Origin: Heloderma charlesbogerti
Lineage: Eukaryota > Chordata > Lepidosauria > Squamata > Helodermatidae
Direction: 5' to 3'
DNA: 64,000 nt
Assembly: GCA_026122225.1 (NCBI GenBank)
Contig: JANEZZ010000520.1
Span: 496,001-560,000, forward strand
Position numbers and translations under genes: made by a program. The notes beneath the pieces are model-generated. The model was not told the origin of the DNA, did no database searches, and saw only the letters and a list, made by a program, of their open reading frames with translations. Shown here one piece after another: positions 1 through 11,946 of this stretch. The stretch's first letter is position 1. Each line of letters starts with the position of its first letter.

Positions 1-1474
1 GCTACATTTAATCCATTCTCGAAACCAATACACAAAAAACCTAAGCCAAAAAAGTTTGTATAGTGCCTGCCAATGATTCATCTCCTGCTTCCCCGTATTT
101 TCTACTACATTTCTGACATCAGTCATCACATAACTCATCAGCTGTTGAAATGCATCCATTCAACTGTAAAGTGGAAGGCTTGTGAATATAACAGCCATTG
201 GGCTGTTTAAGGCAACCCCTGTTTATATCTGTGGGAAAGAAAGGACATAGAAGTCAAAGCGGCTGATGGAAAGGGTGCTACAAAGAACAGAGCGATTCCC
301 AGTACTGAAGATTTTGGCACTATGGCTCAGAGTAAGCACAGCCAGCCCCCTTATCGATCAGAATAATTACATAAGATATAATACAAGTAAATCAAACAAA
401 ATAAGAATGTAAAACTAAAGAATCCCAGAAAGCATAATCATAACCCAAGCTGTTGTTAATTATGAAAGATCTTCAGAGGATTAATAATACAAAAAGTATA
501 CAGGAATCAAGGCTTTCCCCAAAAAACCTGTGTTGATTTGTGACATGCTGTACTGAAAAAAACACACACCATTGTTTAAGAAATACACATAAACCTTCTA
601 CCAATGAATGAGTCCAATTGTGTTAGTCCATCAGACACACGTACAGTCAAGGCTAAATCCCATATCCTTGTGTATCACTGAGGAATAATCATATGCTGAT
701 TATTACTTTTCCATTAATTTTTAAACATGTATAACAGTAAGCAACAAGAGTAATCAAGATGAAGCTATAATTTGTGAAGTCTTATAACTTTCAAGCAATT
801 CCCAAGAAACTCATAGGACTCAGCAGCCATGATAAGTGAAAGTCAAGCAGGAAGTAAACTGGAAAAGAGGGTAAGATTTAAGGGAACAGTGCAGCAGCAA
901 AGTGAAATGCTACTGTGTCACCAAGGCCCTGGTCTCAAGATATTCACAGTGCCAATCTGCCCAAGAGATGTTCTTCCAAGGAGAGCCTGAATGTAGTCCC
1001 CCAATTGGCTCTGTCAGTGCTGTGCACAGGTCATCTAGCAGAAGAGTGCTATTTATTTAATGCAAGATCAATATCATATGTTCTGCTTTTTAAATCCAAC
1101 CACTTTGGGCCATTTGCTTTTTCCTTTATAGACTCTTGGGAAAGATTTGAAGTTATACATCCTTGACGATAAGAGTAGGAAAATCTTGTTACCACAGCAG
1201 TATGAGATTACTGCAGGTTTCCATTATTACATCGTAGTCAAGTGTGCCAAAGTATACTTCACGCTGGAATGAAATCACACTTTATTAAAACATTCCTGCT
1301 CTTGACCTGCATTATTTTAGTCTACACCTATTTAGACCTGTGGAGTCAGGACCAGAAATTCTCATTGCAAAGCACATTGGATGCTAACTACTGTCCCTCT
1401 GTCAGAGGAAGGCATCTGTCAGCAGAACAGGAAGAGAGGCAATTTCCTCACCCCTCAAATTTGCTCTAGCAGGT
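1..1474. other. Unassigned non-coding DNA
   Basis: AT-rich sequence. Open frames are short and show no recognisable domain, and I see no clear repeat end. I could not assign it to any family and see no supportable gene. Confidence 0.5.
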
Positions 1475-1928
1475 ACTCCAACCACGATACCTGATGGAGT
1501 GCCTCTCCCGACACAAACCTACCCATACACTATGCTCAACATCTAAGGCCCTCCTCCAGCTGCCTACTCTGAGTGAAGCTCAGAAGATAGTGACAAGGGA
1601 GAGGGCCTTCTTGGTGGTGGCCTCCAAACTGTGGAATGATTTCCCCGACGCAGCCTGCCTGGCATCAACATTGTTATCTTTTCGGCACCAGGTTAAGACT
1701 TTTCTCTTCTCCCAGGCATTCAGCAGCATATGATAAGTTTTTATTGACCCTGGAATGGCGTATGGTTATGGTTGCCTGCTTTGAGATTGCTTGTTGAAGT
1801 TGTTTTAGATATATGTTCTTGTATATTGTTCTGTCCGTGTGTGTTTTGTTTTATGTAATTGGCTTTTAAAATCTGTATATTGTATTTTTAAGTGTTTTAA
1901 TCTTTGTAAACCGCCTACTGTCTGCAAA
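1475..1928 (+). mobile_element. L2-clade LINE 3' fragment (plus strand)
   Basis: The plus-strand translation at 1494-1733 reads as the C-terminal tail of an L2-type ORF2. It has RAFLVVASKLWNDFPDA and then FRHQVKTFLFSQAF, the same block found in the better preserved L2 copy at 55.8-56.1 kb. A short 3' UTR follows, ending near the GTAAACCGCCTA motif typical of these elements. It is 5' truncated, with no reverse transcriptase core left. Assignment to L2 rather than another CR1-superfamily clade is by resemblance only. Confidence 0.75.
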
Positions 1929-2967
1929 GGAACACTACTTGGATACCACTCATTGCGTTTTCCTCTTCTCCATATCTCTTCTTTTCCCCCATCTCACCCA
2001 CTTAGCTACCATATACGTTGACCCACCCTTTCCCTACCATCATCAGATAATTCTTTCCTTCCTCATCATCTCCCATTCTCAGTGTCCCCCTTTCTCTTTA
2101 CTTGACCTCTTCCCAGCTTCCAAGGCAATGAAAGCCATTAGACAAATGTCAATGGGCTTAGTCAGTTACTAGGGATGCTGGAGGAATCCAGTTGAGTGGG
2201 TGGAACTTGACGAGGAGGTGGAGCTTGGCTCCCCAGAGTTCAGTTCTCTTTTCCCCTAGCTCACCCAACTTGGCCTGCAGCAAGTTCTTATGTTCTATGG
2301 TGATGTTGGGGCAGCAAGGGTGTGTGTGGATTTGCTGCTGGAGCAACTGCTACATCCTATGCCTACTGTTTCTCTATGGGCAGGGTGGAAGGATGAGGGC
2401 AGCATTTTATTTTTCCTTCAGAATGAGTGCAATGAGAAGGAATTAACTACACCAGCCCCAAGGCTGGCATAGAGTCACACCACTTCCTGGGGCATATCAG
2501 GGGAAACAAGGGGGCTTAGCAGACACACTCCTGAATGCCCTGTTTCCCAACTACTCCACCAGCAGCACATAGCCAGCAGAACACCTACATTAGTGGAACC
2601 TTCCATGTATGGGCCAGAAAATGGTCTAAGTGTCATCCCATTGGTGCAACTCTATCTCCACCAGCATAGCAGATATGTTAATCGAGTAAAAATATTAATG
2701 TGACTTTTAAAGAAGTGCATACTTGCAGAGAAATCCTAACCTCAAGATTCACTGGCTGGAGGGGGTTAGGATGGGCCAGAAGTGTCCGTATACCAGGAGG
2801 GGGGCTTGTCTACCCTGGTGGTCCCTGGGACATCCATGGAAAACTCCACAGGTGTCAATCCACCACCAACAGGGTTTATCCTTAAAGGCAGCCTGAAAAC
2901 AATTTTAATTTTTTTTTAAAAAAAAATCTACAGGAGATTCTGGAGTTGGGAAGTTGGGGAAATGGGG

Positions 2968-3046
2968 GGCAGTATCCAATGGTACAGAGTAGACCCACTG
3001 AAGTGGATGGGCCTAGTTTACATAGAACTACCACTGGATACTGCCC
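2968..3046. mobile_element. Short palindromic MITE
   Basis: A 79-bp unit whose ends are inverted copies: GGGCAGTATCCAATGGT on the left and its near reverse complement (ACCACTGGATACTGCCC) on the right, around an inner inverted pair. It has no coding capacity. The DNA transposon superfamily cannot be set because no clear target duplication is visible. The surrounding 1.93-3.55 kb shows no gene. Confidence 0.5.
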
Positions 3047-3557
3047 AGAGGCAGCCTTGGATCCACTGGATCCAAGTCCTCTTTATTCCCCTGAAAGGCA
3101 TCAGGATTAGGCCCCTCACTATGGAAGAACTGCCAGGGAAGTAAAAAGAAAATCACCACCATTGCTTGCTTTGGCTGATACAAACCAGCTGGGGTTTGGA
3201 AGTGGTGAATGATCTGCAACTTCACTCCCCACCCACTCCATTTAGGATTGCTCTGCCTGTGAGCAAGCATAATACACCAGGCAGGGGATGAATGTGGAAT
3301 AACAGCTAATAATCAGGTGATCTCAATACAGAATTTTTGAGTTCACACCATAGGCTTGGATCCAAAGAAGCTCTTCTGCTAGTGCGATGTAACCATCACT
3401 TCCCACCTCCATCCTGCAATTCATCTGGGAACAATGCTAAACAGCACAATCATATAGCATCATTCTGTGGTGACTTTCGAGGGAAATGGCAGCCACCAGG
3501 GAGATTATTCCTTGCTGCCACCAGGGCTGGTGTATTTTTTCTCCTTCTTCTTACATT

Positions 3558-3778
3558 TATACCTTGCCTTTTTTCCTCTTGCAAGGAGCCCAAGATGACT
3601 GACATAGTCCTCCAGCTCACCCTTTTTTGTCCTCACAACAACCCTGTGAAGAAGTTAGGCTGAGAGTCAGTGACTGGCCCAAAGCCACTCAGTGAGTTTC
3701 ATGGCTGAGTGGGGACTAGAACCCAGATCTCCTGAGTCCTAGTCCAACAATCTAATCACTACACCACACTGGTAAGCC
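3558..3778 (-). mobile_element. tRNA-derived MIR/CORE-like SINE (minus strand)
   Basis: Read on the minus strand it begins with a tRNA-like promoter stretch (GTGTGGTGTAGTGATTAGA, then GGTTCTAGTCCCC as a B-box-like motif). It continues through the conserved middle (CAGTCACTGACTCTCAGCC, GGGTTGTTGTGAGGA) to a tail like the L2 3' end (AAGGTATAAATG). This matches a SINE widespread in reptile genomes. It is diverged and not expected to be active. A second, more decayed copy lies at 33.0-33.17 kb. Confidence 0.7.
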
Positions 3779-5046
3779 CCACTCTGCCATTTTTGGCTTT
3801 GCCCTCATAGACTGCAAAGCATTTTGTCCATTTAAACACTCCATCAATGTTGAGTACCCATGTTTTCAAGGACCAGACAAACCTCATGAAACAAAACATA
3901 CAGATGCTCCAAAATTTGTTTCATAAATAGGTTTTTTTAAAAAGCCATTAATTCAGGCTCTTAAAGGTGTCATTGTCCTTGACTTTAAGAAATGATTCAG
4001 CCACATAAAGAGTCCACCTGTAAAACAGAACAAAATGAGATTGACTGAGTTATACCCATGTGGATGTGGATTTCCTGCTGGAGGTCAAGATGACACTTCA
4101 TGGCATTACTGTATCACATTTATCTTTACAACAGGAAGTCTGATTATCTGATCTGCAGACTGAGTGACTGCTCATGTATGTAGATTGAGATCTTCATGGT
4201 AAAGAGAATCTGAGGAATGAAAGGAAGAAAACAGATTGCTCAACCTCATCACATTTTTTCACGATGCAGTGAAATCATATAGCCAATAATATCTAGCATA
4301 GGAAAGATATTTTAATATTGGGCAGCACAAATACTGAGATATTAACTGAACACTTTCTGCAGTTAGATAATATTTAATGCTCTGCTATCACTATTTTCCA
4401 TTTATGTAGGGCCAACAATGTGCTAGAACAGTTCAGAACACAGAGTGGCATGGTCCCTGCTGAGAGAGGTTTCCAGAGCTGGTCTTTATTTGCCATAGGG
4501 ACTGCATCCCATTGCAACTTTCCCACTTCCCTCTCTGGCCATATTGCTTAACACACCATGAGTCAGGGTCATTGTGCCATGAGTTTCCCCTCCTCTGCTG
4601 GCAAATGCTACTGAGATGGATTGTGGGTAAGGAAACTCACTGGGTTGTTCCACTCACTGATGTTTTTCCTATTTGAGTTCCATAGTTCTTTCCATAGTTC
4701 TTTCCTTCCTTGGACTCGTCCTTTTAACCTAAGATTCAGCCCTTAGGTCTCATGATGCTACTGTTGCAGGTTGTTCCCCATGTTTTGTAATTGCTCTTCA
4801 ATAAATAAAACCTTCCTTTCAGATTTGTGGTAGGTTTTGTTTTGTTGGTGGCAAGACAATTCAAGCCTTTTGTTGGCAATACTGAAGAATTCAAGGGGGA
4901 GAAAGGGAGAGTTAAAGAAAACATACGGATGTAGACCTTACAATTCCACTCAATAATGATGACCATAGAACTTCCTATATGTTTCTGAAGTAATGAAATC
5001 AGCTCAAATGGAAGAACCGAAGCAGACTGCTTTGTGGTTTTGCTTT
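3779..5046. other. Unassigned non-coding DNA
   Basis: No domain-bearing open frame and no recognised repeat end. Nothing is supportable here beyond the flanking SINE and L2 pieces. Confidence 0.4.
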
Positions 5047-5165
5047 GAATTTATTTATTTGATGTATTTTTTATACTGCTTCTCAGCCAAAAAGCCTCCC
5101 AGAGTGGCTTACATATAATCAATTAAACAAGAGAGTTCCTGCCTGAGGTTTACAATCTAAAAAAT
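5047..5165 (-). mobile_element. L2-clade LINE 3' UTR end (minus strand)
   Basis: TTTATTTATTTGATGTATTT followed by TATACTGCTTCTCAGCC and CCCAGAGTGGCTTACA is the reverse complement of an L2-type 3' end. The same block is seen in coding-linked copies at 15.4, 55.6 and 63.3 kb. Only the 3' tail is present. Confidence 0.65.
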
Positions 5166-6871
5166 CTCTTTAGTCCCTCTCATTGTCCTGAGAAGCAAAC
5201 GAAGGACAAACTTATGACAATTACTTCCCTTTGGACAAAAAATTCTGCTCTGGGGTATGGATAATAAAAAGATTATTCTCCCTACCAAACAGGCATTAGG
5301 GCCCTATGCACAACCCAAGAATGGTGATGCTTTAAGACCTGCAAGTCTGAGGCCTTCTTCCCGTGGAGCTTTTATCTTGCTATTGAGATTGCTCACTCAT
5401 GGAAGTTGGCGGGCCCTTTAGATGACATGGTTAACCTCCAGGGTGTCTTCTGCACTAAATGACCTTTATTCCATTGTTAAAAAGATCGGAGATAATGAGC
5501 TATTACATTACCTTGCTTGAGTTCCACTTGAGTTCCTTCCATGAAAAAGGAAAAGCTGAAAGAAGAGGAGCTAGACCAATGAAACATATCAAAGGCTCAG
5601 ATAAGGGGGGAAGGGGAGGGGGGAAAGGGGAGCACATGTAAAGGGAGTCTGTTGTGAAGATCCTACATTTAAAATGGAAGCAGAATGCCCTGTTTTCAAT
5701 GCGGGATTTTAGGCTGGTGTAGAGATGCTGTGAGACTTTGGCCAGGACTATGAAGAGAAAGAGTAGGGTTTCCCTGAATCTAAAAGTAGATGTATTGATT
5801 TTTATTTCAAAGAATTAAAGGAAGATACATCTAGTCCACACACCTATCCTTGCTGCCTTGGGGGGGGCATATATAAAGGTTCCTTTCCATTGCTGATAAA
5901 TGAAGGCAACACCACACTGCATGATTTACACAGCAAAGTGTTACAAAATGCATGACACCAATTCTATAATCCATTTTTATTTCAGTTGGGAGAGTTAAAC
6001 ATGTGCCCATTGACAATGACGTGCTTAACTCTGGCTGGATTGTGTCCATTATTTGTAAAGGGAGTATGTTTGTTTCCTGTCTCACAGAGCTTTGGAGACA
6101 TACCCCTTTTGCTTAAAACTATTTCCTAACTCTTAGCCCCCAGTGTGCTCCCAAATTTCTCTATAGAGCTAACAGGAAATGTAATCTTAATCAGAAAATT
6201 GCAGATAAAGCATAGAAGAGTGCCATAGGACAAAGGCAATATTGCAAATTAAACACCACTTGACATGTACTTACACTTTAGGTGTGTCTGTGAATGTTAA
6301 TGGAGACCCCTGGAGACCTCCTTATCAATTTCCTTCAATAGTTAGCATTTATTATTATAAATAAGGTGGTGCTGGACTGCTCTGGACTTCTTAACTGGGA
6401 GCTAATGCTCTAGATAGATGTCATGAGTCATTCAGTTGCCATTGACCAAGGGAGATAGGGAGACGGCCTTCGCAGTTACAGGGCTGGGGTGTCTTCCATT
6501 TGTGGTGGGGGGATGTTTCTTTAATATTTATTAATATTATGTTCATCCCACTGGTCAGCCAAAAGTGGGCTCCCAAATGACTCACAATTCAAATACAATA
6601 CAAAATTGTTCTCAGATGAGACTGGGCCCAGACATGATGGAAGGGTGCCTGGTTATTGCCATCCTTCCCTCTGATGGCCTCACTGATGGTACTTGATAAC
6701 TGAAAGGGGTGGGGGTAACTCTGCAGGAGCTGGATCCAGGCATGATGGAAAGATGCCTCCCGGCTGCTTCCTCCCCCCTTGGTCTACCCTTGTGCTCTGC
6801 TCTTATAGCCAGTCTGCTTTTACATCCATTTATATCCAGGGAGAAATACATTCATTGAATCTAAAAGAGAC
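5166..6871. other. Unassigned non-coding DNA
   Basis: No supportable gene. A weak internal direct repeat (GGCATGATGGAA/GACATGATGGAA) lies at 6.63-6.76 kb, and an L2-like tail may lie at 6.52-6.60 kb. Confidence 0.4.
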
Positions 6872-8456
6872 ATAGAATCATAGATAGAATCATAGAATAG
6901 TAGGGTTGGAAGGGGCCTACAAGGCCATCGAGTCCAACCCTCTGCTCAATGCAGGAATCCAAGTCAGATGGAGCCACAGATGGCTATCCAGCCTCGTCTT
7001 GAACGTCTCCAGTGTGGGAGAGCCCACCACCTCCCTAGGTAATTGGTTGCATTGTCGTATTGCTCTAACAGTCAGGAAGTTTTTCCTGATGTTCAGCCGG
7101 AATCTGGCTTCCTGTAACTTGAGCCCATTATTCCATGTCCTGCACTCTGGGATGATGGAGAAGAGATGCTGGCCTTCCTCTCTGTGACAACCTTTCAAGT
7201 ACTTGAAGAGCGCTATCATATCTCCCCTCACTCTTCTCTTCTCAAGGCTAAACATGCCCAGTTCTTTCAGTCTCTCTTCATAGGGCTTTGTTTCCAGTCC
7301 CCTGATCATCTTTGTTGCCCTCCTCTGAATCTTCGCCAGTGTCTGCATCCTTCTTAAAGTGTGGTGCCCAGAACTGGCCACAGTACTCCAGATGAGGCCT
7401 AACCAGTGCTGAGTAGAGGGGAACTAGGACTTCCGGGGATTTAGAAGCTATGCTTCTATTAATGCAGCCCAAAACAGCATTGGCCTTTTTTGTAGCCACA
7501 TCACATTGTTGGCTCATATTCAGCTTGTGATCAACAACAATTCCAAGATCCTTCTCGCTTGTAGTGTTGTTGAGCCACGTATCCCCCATCTTGTAACTGT
7601 GCATTTGGTTTCTTTTTCCTAGGTGCAGAACTTGGCATTTAGCCCTATTAAATGTCATGCTGTTGTTTTCTGCCCAGTGCTGCAGTCTATCCAGATCACT
7701 TTGAATTTTGTTTCTGTCTTCCAAAGTATTAGCTATCCCGCCCAATTTTGTGTCATCTGCAAATGTGATCAGCATTCCCTGCACCTCCTCCTCCAAGTCA
7801 TTAATACAAATGTTGAAGAGCACTGGGCCCAGGACTGAGCCCTGTGGTACCCCACTCGTTACTTCTCCCCAGTTTGAGAACGTCCCATTGATAAGCACTC
7901 TTTGAGTCCGATTCTGTAGCCAACTGTGGATCCACCAGATGGTTGTTTCATCTAGCCCACTTTGAGCTAGTTTGCTCATCAGGATATCATGGGGCACTTT
8001 GTCGAAAGCTTTGCTGAAGTCGAGGTATATGATATCTACAGCATTCCCACGGTCTACAAGGGAGGTTACTTGATCAAAAAATGAGATCAGATTCGTCTGG
8101 CAGGACTTGTTTTTGACAAATCCATGTTGGCTTCGAGTAATCACGGCATTGTTTTCAAGGTGCTTCCAGACGGATTGCTTTATCACCTGCTCCAGAATTT
8201 TCCCAGGGATTGATGTCAGACTGACTGGTCTGTAGTTCCCAGGTTCCTCCTTTTTACCCTTTTTGAAGATAGGGACAAAATTAGCCCTCCTCCAGTCATC
8301 TGGCACTTCCCCCGTCCTCCATGATTTCTCAAAGAGAATAGACAGCGGTTCTGAGAGTTCTTCTGCCAGTTCCTTTATTACTCTAGGATGCAGTTCACCT
8401 GGCCCAGGAGATTTTAATTCATTCAGAGTAATGATCCTCATCATCTTGTCATAATT
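6872..8456 (-). pseudogene. CR1 LINE, 5'-truncated ORF2 (reverse transcriptase), minus strand
   Basis: Reads from about 8456 down to 6872 on the minus strand. The frame at 8444-7278 encodes a CR1 reverse transcriptase. Visible blocks are NYRPVSLTSIPGKILEQ, DFSKAFDKVPH, GVPQGSVLGPVLF, the catalytic FADD box (LITFADDTKLGG) and VRPHLEYC. The frame then shifts near 7330-7345 and continues at 7381-6917 with the conserved C-terminus (RRATKMIRGLE, FSLEKRRVRGDMIALFKYLKG, RFRLNIRKNF, NQLPREVV). The 3' end carries the CR1 terminal repeat (ATTCTATG-type units) at 6872-6900. The N-terminal endonuclease is missing, which is normal 5' truncation. The frameshift makes it dead. Its 5' end abuts the hAT-like element at 8457. 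Confidence 0.95.
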
Positions 8457-8977
8457 TAGGGATGTAAGAACTCACCTTAGTTTGGTTCTCCGTGTACTTG
8501 CCAAAGCAGCATCCCTGTTTGCTTCCCCCCTGAACCTGTGCTTGAGCCACCCACGTGTTCAGTGAATTCCCCAGCACTCACCGTGAACCCGTTCGGTGAG
8601 TGCCACCATTTTCGCACCTTTGCTTTCTAGGAAAAACAGGAACTTAAAAAAATGCGCATATTCAAATATGCTCAGTTTGGAGCTGGGAAAGCTAAATAAG
8701 TGCAACATTAGAGGGATTATACCTCTAATATTCCTAGCTCCAAACTTCGCATATTTGGATATGTGCATTTTTTTTTTAACTTCCTGTTTTTCCAAGAAAG
8801 CAAAGGTGTGAAAATGGCGGCGCTCACCAAATGGGTTTGCGGTGAGTACTTTGGAGTGCCAGCAGGCATGAGCGGGGGGCGAACAAGGACAGCGTCTCGG
8901 CAGGCGCAGTTTGGGGGTCATGGGAGGGGGTTGCTTGACGAATTCCCGAACCCCGAACTGCGCTCGTGACATCCCTG
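8457..8977. mobile_element. hAT-like long-inverted-repeat element with 8-bp TSD
   Basis: The 521-bp unit starts TAGGGATGT and ends ACATCCCTG. It is flanked on both sides by TCATAATT (8449-8456 and 8978-8985), an exact 8-bp target duplication as made by hAT transposases. The interior is one large inverted repeat: the stretch from about 8600 (CCACCATTTTCGCACCTTTG) pairs with 8725-8820 (ending CAAAGGTGTGAAAATGGCGG), around a small centre at 8705-8735. It has no transposase and is presumed non-autonomous. Its ends resemble those of the palindrome-array family below, but its interior differs. GTGAGT donor-like motifs point outward near each end. Confidence 0.85.
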
Positions 8978-9127
8978 TCATAATTCAAATGTATAAATAT
9001 AGTGTTTTCATGTTGCCTCATTTGGTATCCGGGCTGCACATTTAAGATCTGATTTGAAAGGTCTTCCCCGGTGTGAGTGGGAAGTGGGGGAGGAAAGGAC
9101 TCACGTTGATTTTTATTTTCTTGACTG

Positions 9128-9149
9128 ATTATTATTATTATTATTATTA
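9128..9149. repeat. (ATT)n microsatellite
   Basis: Seven consecutive ATT units. Confidence 0.9.
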
Positions 9150-9440
9150 AAAATCTGTTTCTTTTTATCTGGCTATTATTGACAAATGTCCTTAGAATGA
9201 TGTTACCTTCAAACAACAACAAAACACAATCCAAACAGGTGGCATTAGAAAATGATGGGAAAGTTGCGTGTGTGACCTTATTGAGGGTTCCCAAATTTGT
9301 TTCAAGGTCTAATGTCTATTTCTTCATCATGCTTTTTAATATTGCTTTCTTTGCCTCAGTTCCCTTTTCTGTTTCTACAATGCAGTAACAATATTTCCCA
9401 ACCTCACAGGCTCCATGTTCTGCAATTGTAGACTTATTGG

Positions 9441-9778
9441 CTGGGATCACACAACACAAAAACCCACACTCAAGGCTGAGTGTGGACTGTTATTGAACCA
9501 TACATTGTTGTTGAAACATGGGTTGTTGTGTTGTGTGAACCTAGATCTGCTAACAAACCATGGTTTGCTAACCACAAACAAGCCATGAAGAGAACCCATG
9601 GTTTGTTGTTGGGTTGTGAAACATGGCTAAGAAACTGTGGTTTGTTAGCACAGCTGGGTTCACACAACATGATAACCCATAGTTCAACAACAACCCATAG
9701 TTCAACAACAAGCTACACTCTCATATTCAACCTTGTGTGAACCCAGTCATGTGTTGTGTGAATCCAGTCATGGTCATG
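9441..9778. repeat. Foldback-type repeat rich in CACACAAC/GTTGTGTG
   Basis: The left end carries GGGATCACACAACAC and the right end GTGTTGTGTGAATCC as inverted copies. Inside are several inverted AACCATGGTTTG-type and AACAACCCA/TGGGTTGTT pairs. It looks like a non-autonomous DNA element or decayed foldback. There is no coding capacity and the family is not identified. Confidence 0.5.
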
Positions 9779-9837
9779 CATCCTGCTATGCTATATCCTA
9801 CCCCATCTTCCTTAATCAAGGAAGGGGGTTGGACTCA

Positions 9838-10708
9838 TAGAATCATAGAATAAGGTTTGGAAGTAAGGATGGCAGAGAAATCCACCACGGACCCCAGTGA
9901 GGCTGGATTCAAAGGAATCTGGCCTCCGGAGTCCAAGGCGGAGCAGCACCACTTACCTCCGCCTCCCTCTGGAATTCTATGGAGCTGGCTCCTGTCCATG
10001 GCTAGCCTATCATGGGATAAAACAGCTGCAAATGGCATAGTGGACGCCACTTGCAGCTGTAAAGTCCTTAGTTTAACCTAAATGCAGCCATTCATGGCTG
10101 CATTTAGGTTAATCTAAGAGCTTTATGGCTTTATGGCCACAAGTGGCGTCCACTACACCACTTGCGTCTGGATTCATTCAAAAGCGATACAGTAATGGCG
10201 GCTGTCATTACCTTATCACCATTCAGCAGGCATACAGAGCAGACATGTGGATCTGCGGAATTGCCGAGGAATGGAGCTGGCTCTGTAGGATTCCAGAAGG
10301 AGGAACGGATCGCCTCCTCCCCGTGGGTGGATTCCCCCCAGAGCAGCAGGTAGGGAATCCACCCATCCCTAGTTGGAAAGGGCCTACAAGATCATCGAGT
10401 CCAACCCCCTGCTCAATGCAGGAATCCAGACCAAAGCATCCCTGACAGATGGCTGTCCAGCCTCATCTTGAATGCCTCCAGTGTGGGAGAGACCACCACT
10501 TCCCTAGGTAATTGGTTCCATTGTCGTATTGCTCTAACAGTCAGGAATTTTTTCCTAATGTTCAGCCGGAATTTGGCTTCCTGTAACTTGAGCCCAGTAT
10601 TCCATGTCCTGGTCGAGAAGAGATCCTGGCCTTCCCCTCTGTGACAACCTTTCAAGTACTTGAAGAGCGCTATCATATCTCCCCTCAATCTTCTCTTCTC
10701 AAGGCTAA
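9838..10708 (-). mobile_element. CR1 LINE 3' fragment (minus strand), split by a hAT-like insertion
   Basis: The CR1 3' tail lies at 9838-9863 and the C-terminal coding part at 10372-10705. The minus-strand frame holds FSLEKRRLRGDMIALFKYLKG, FRLNIRKKF and NQLPREVV, the same block as the copy at 6.9 kb. The intervening 9864-10371 is a later insertion. The fragment is dead. Confidence 0.85.
9864..10371. mobile_element. hAT-like non-autonomous element inside CR1, imperfect 8-bp TSD
   Basis: The left end is TAAGGATGGCAGAG and the right end ACCCATCCCTA. The flanks are TTTGGAAG and GTTGGAAA, which match at 6 of 8 positions; both derive plausibly from the CR1 tail sequence GTTGGAAG seen in the 6.9-kb copy. 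The inner palindrome CTAAATGCAGCCATTCATGG with its partner lies at 10078-10112. Inverted arms GTGGACGCCACTTG/CAAGTGGCGTCCAC lie near 10042 and 10139. There are CACTTACCT (left) and CAGGTAGGG (right) outward motifs. It is related to the palindrome-array family but has other interior palindromes. Confidence 0.75.
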
Positions 10709-10766
10709 ACATGGTCTTACAGGCTCCTTCCAACCCTACTATTCTATGATTGATTCTATGATTCCT
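10709..10766 (+). mobile_element. CR1 3' tail in opposite orientation
   Basis: CTCCTTCCAACCCTACTATT followed by two ATTCTATGATT-type units is a CR1 3' terminus reading opposite to the adjoining fragment at 10372-10705. Two CR1 tails therefore face outward from one composite. Confidence 0.6.
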
Positions 10767-10959
10767 TAATCAATCAGAAGGAGAATATCTGGCAGCCACT
10801 GGCTATAGGGTTTGGGCCCTATTGTCCTAGTCTATTGTGCTTTCCTTACCAACTCTCTTTTTGTCCCCTGGTATAGAAAAGTTACACTAACTAACCATTT
10901 CTGCTCCTCCCAGCCTTTAGAACTGACTTCCATTTTGAGAACGACTACAGTGCATTAAA

Positions 10960-11080
10960 CAGTGGTGGACAACCTGTGGCCCTCTAGATGTTGTTGGGCT
11001 ACAGTTCCTATCAGTCCCAGCCAGCATGGCCCTATGGTCAGGGATGATGTGGTTTGTAGTTCAACACCCAACCTTGGATT
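10960..11080. mobile_element. Palindromic MITE fragment (TCTAGATGTTGTTGGGCTAC type)
   Basis: It contains CCTCTAGATGTTGTTGGGC, CCCAGCCAGCATGGCC and GGTCAGGGATGATG. This is the order found in the fuller copy at 62.2 kb, a common reptile foldback MITE. The right arm is cut short. Confidence 0.6.
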
Positions 11081-11198
11081 AAAGGTTATGAGGAGGTCCA
11101 GGACTATGTAATGGAAATCTATCAAAAATATTGTGGTTATGTGGACAAAGGGTAGGTTCTGGAAGGGATCCTTTTCCAACATGAACAGAATGTTGAAA

Positions 11199-11222
11199 GT
11201 CTCTCTCTCTCTCTCTCTCTCC
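11199..11222. repeat. (CT)n microsatellite, followed by AT-rich tract
   Basis: A run of CT dinucleotides. An AT-rich stretch of TATTATA/ATTAATA units continues at 11245-11300. Confidence 0.9.
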
Positions 11223-11946
11223 TCTGCTTCAGTTTCCCATCATAATATGAATATATTATATATTATTATATTAATAATATTATATTAAATGTGCTCTTAG
11301 CAAGTATTATTAATAATGAATATAGAGTTCATCAGATAGACACAAACAAAAAGATATGAGGCTCAATACCTAGCTAAGGATGTTTTCTATAAAGCACTAA
11401 GGATGCATTGCTTTGCCATTACACTGATGGGCAAACGACGGACTGGCAACCCAGTCATTAGAAACTGCTAGTGTATTACCTGCTTTTTAACGCCTTACAA
11501 ATGTTAAAAGCCTTACTGGAGCTGAGCCATATCACCTTTGGTGGCACTGCCTTGATGCAGAAGCTTCCCTTCTTCTCCATCCCAAGTATTTATTTTCTGA
11601 TGCAAGAGTCCATAGAACTGGGTTGTAAAAATGCACCATATAGATGACTTTTGGATCTGCAAGGTTGATGCAAGTACATGGTCAGCTCCTCTGCCACCCT
11701 GGAATGCACGAAAGAAAACAAAAATGTTGCAAGACTTGAGCAATCCCATTGTTAAACATATTTGATATTTCCTGGTACACCAATAAATCATTTTTTAAAA
11801 AACCTTTTGTGATCTGTGTTGTCTGAAAACCAGAAGCCTGTCTGCATGCTTAATTACCTTTAACCACAATTACAAGGGCATTTATCATCAACTATGTGAA
11901 CAGGATTTCTAAACTCCCTTTGTTAACTTGAAAAGATAACAGAACT

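Noticed and set aside
8559..8981. A 140-residue minus-strand frame as a gene
   Set aside because: It lies entirely within the hAT-like long inverted repeat, and both arms give similar peptides in opposite strands.
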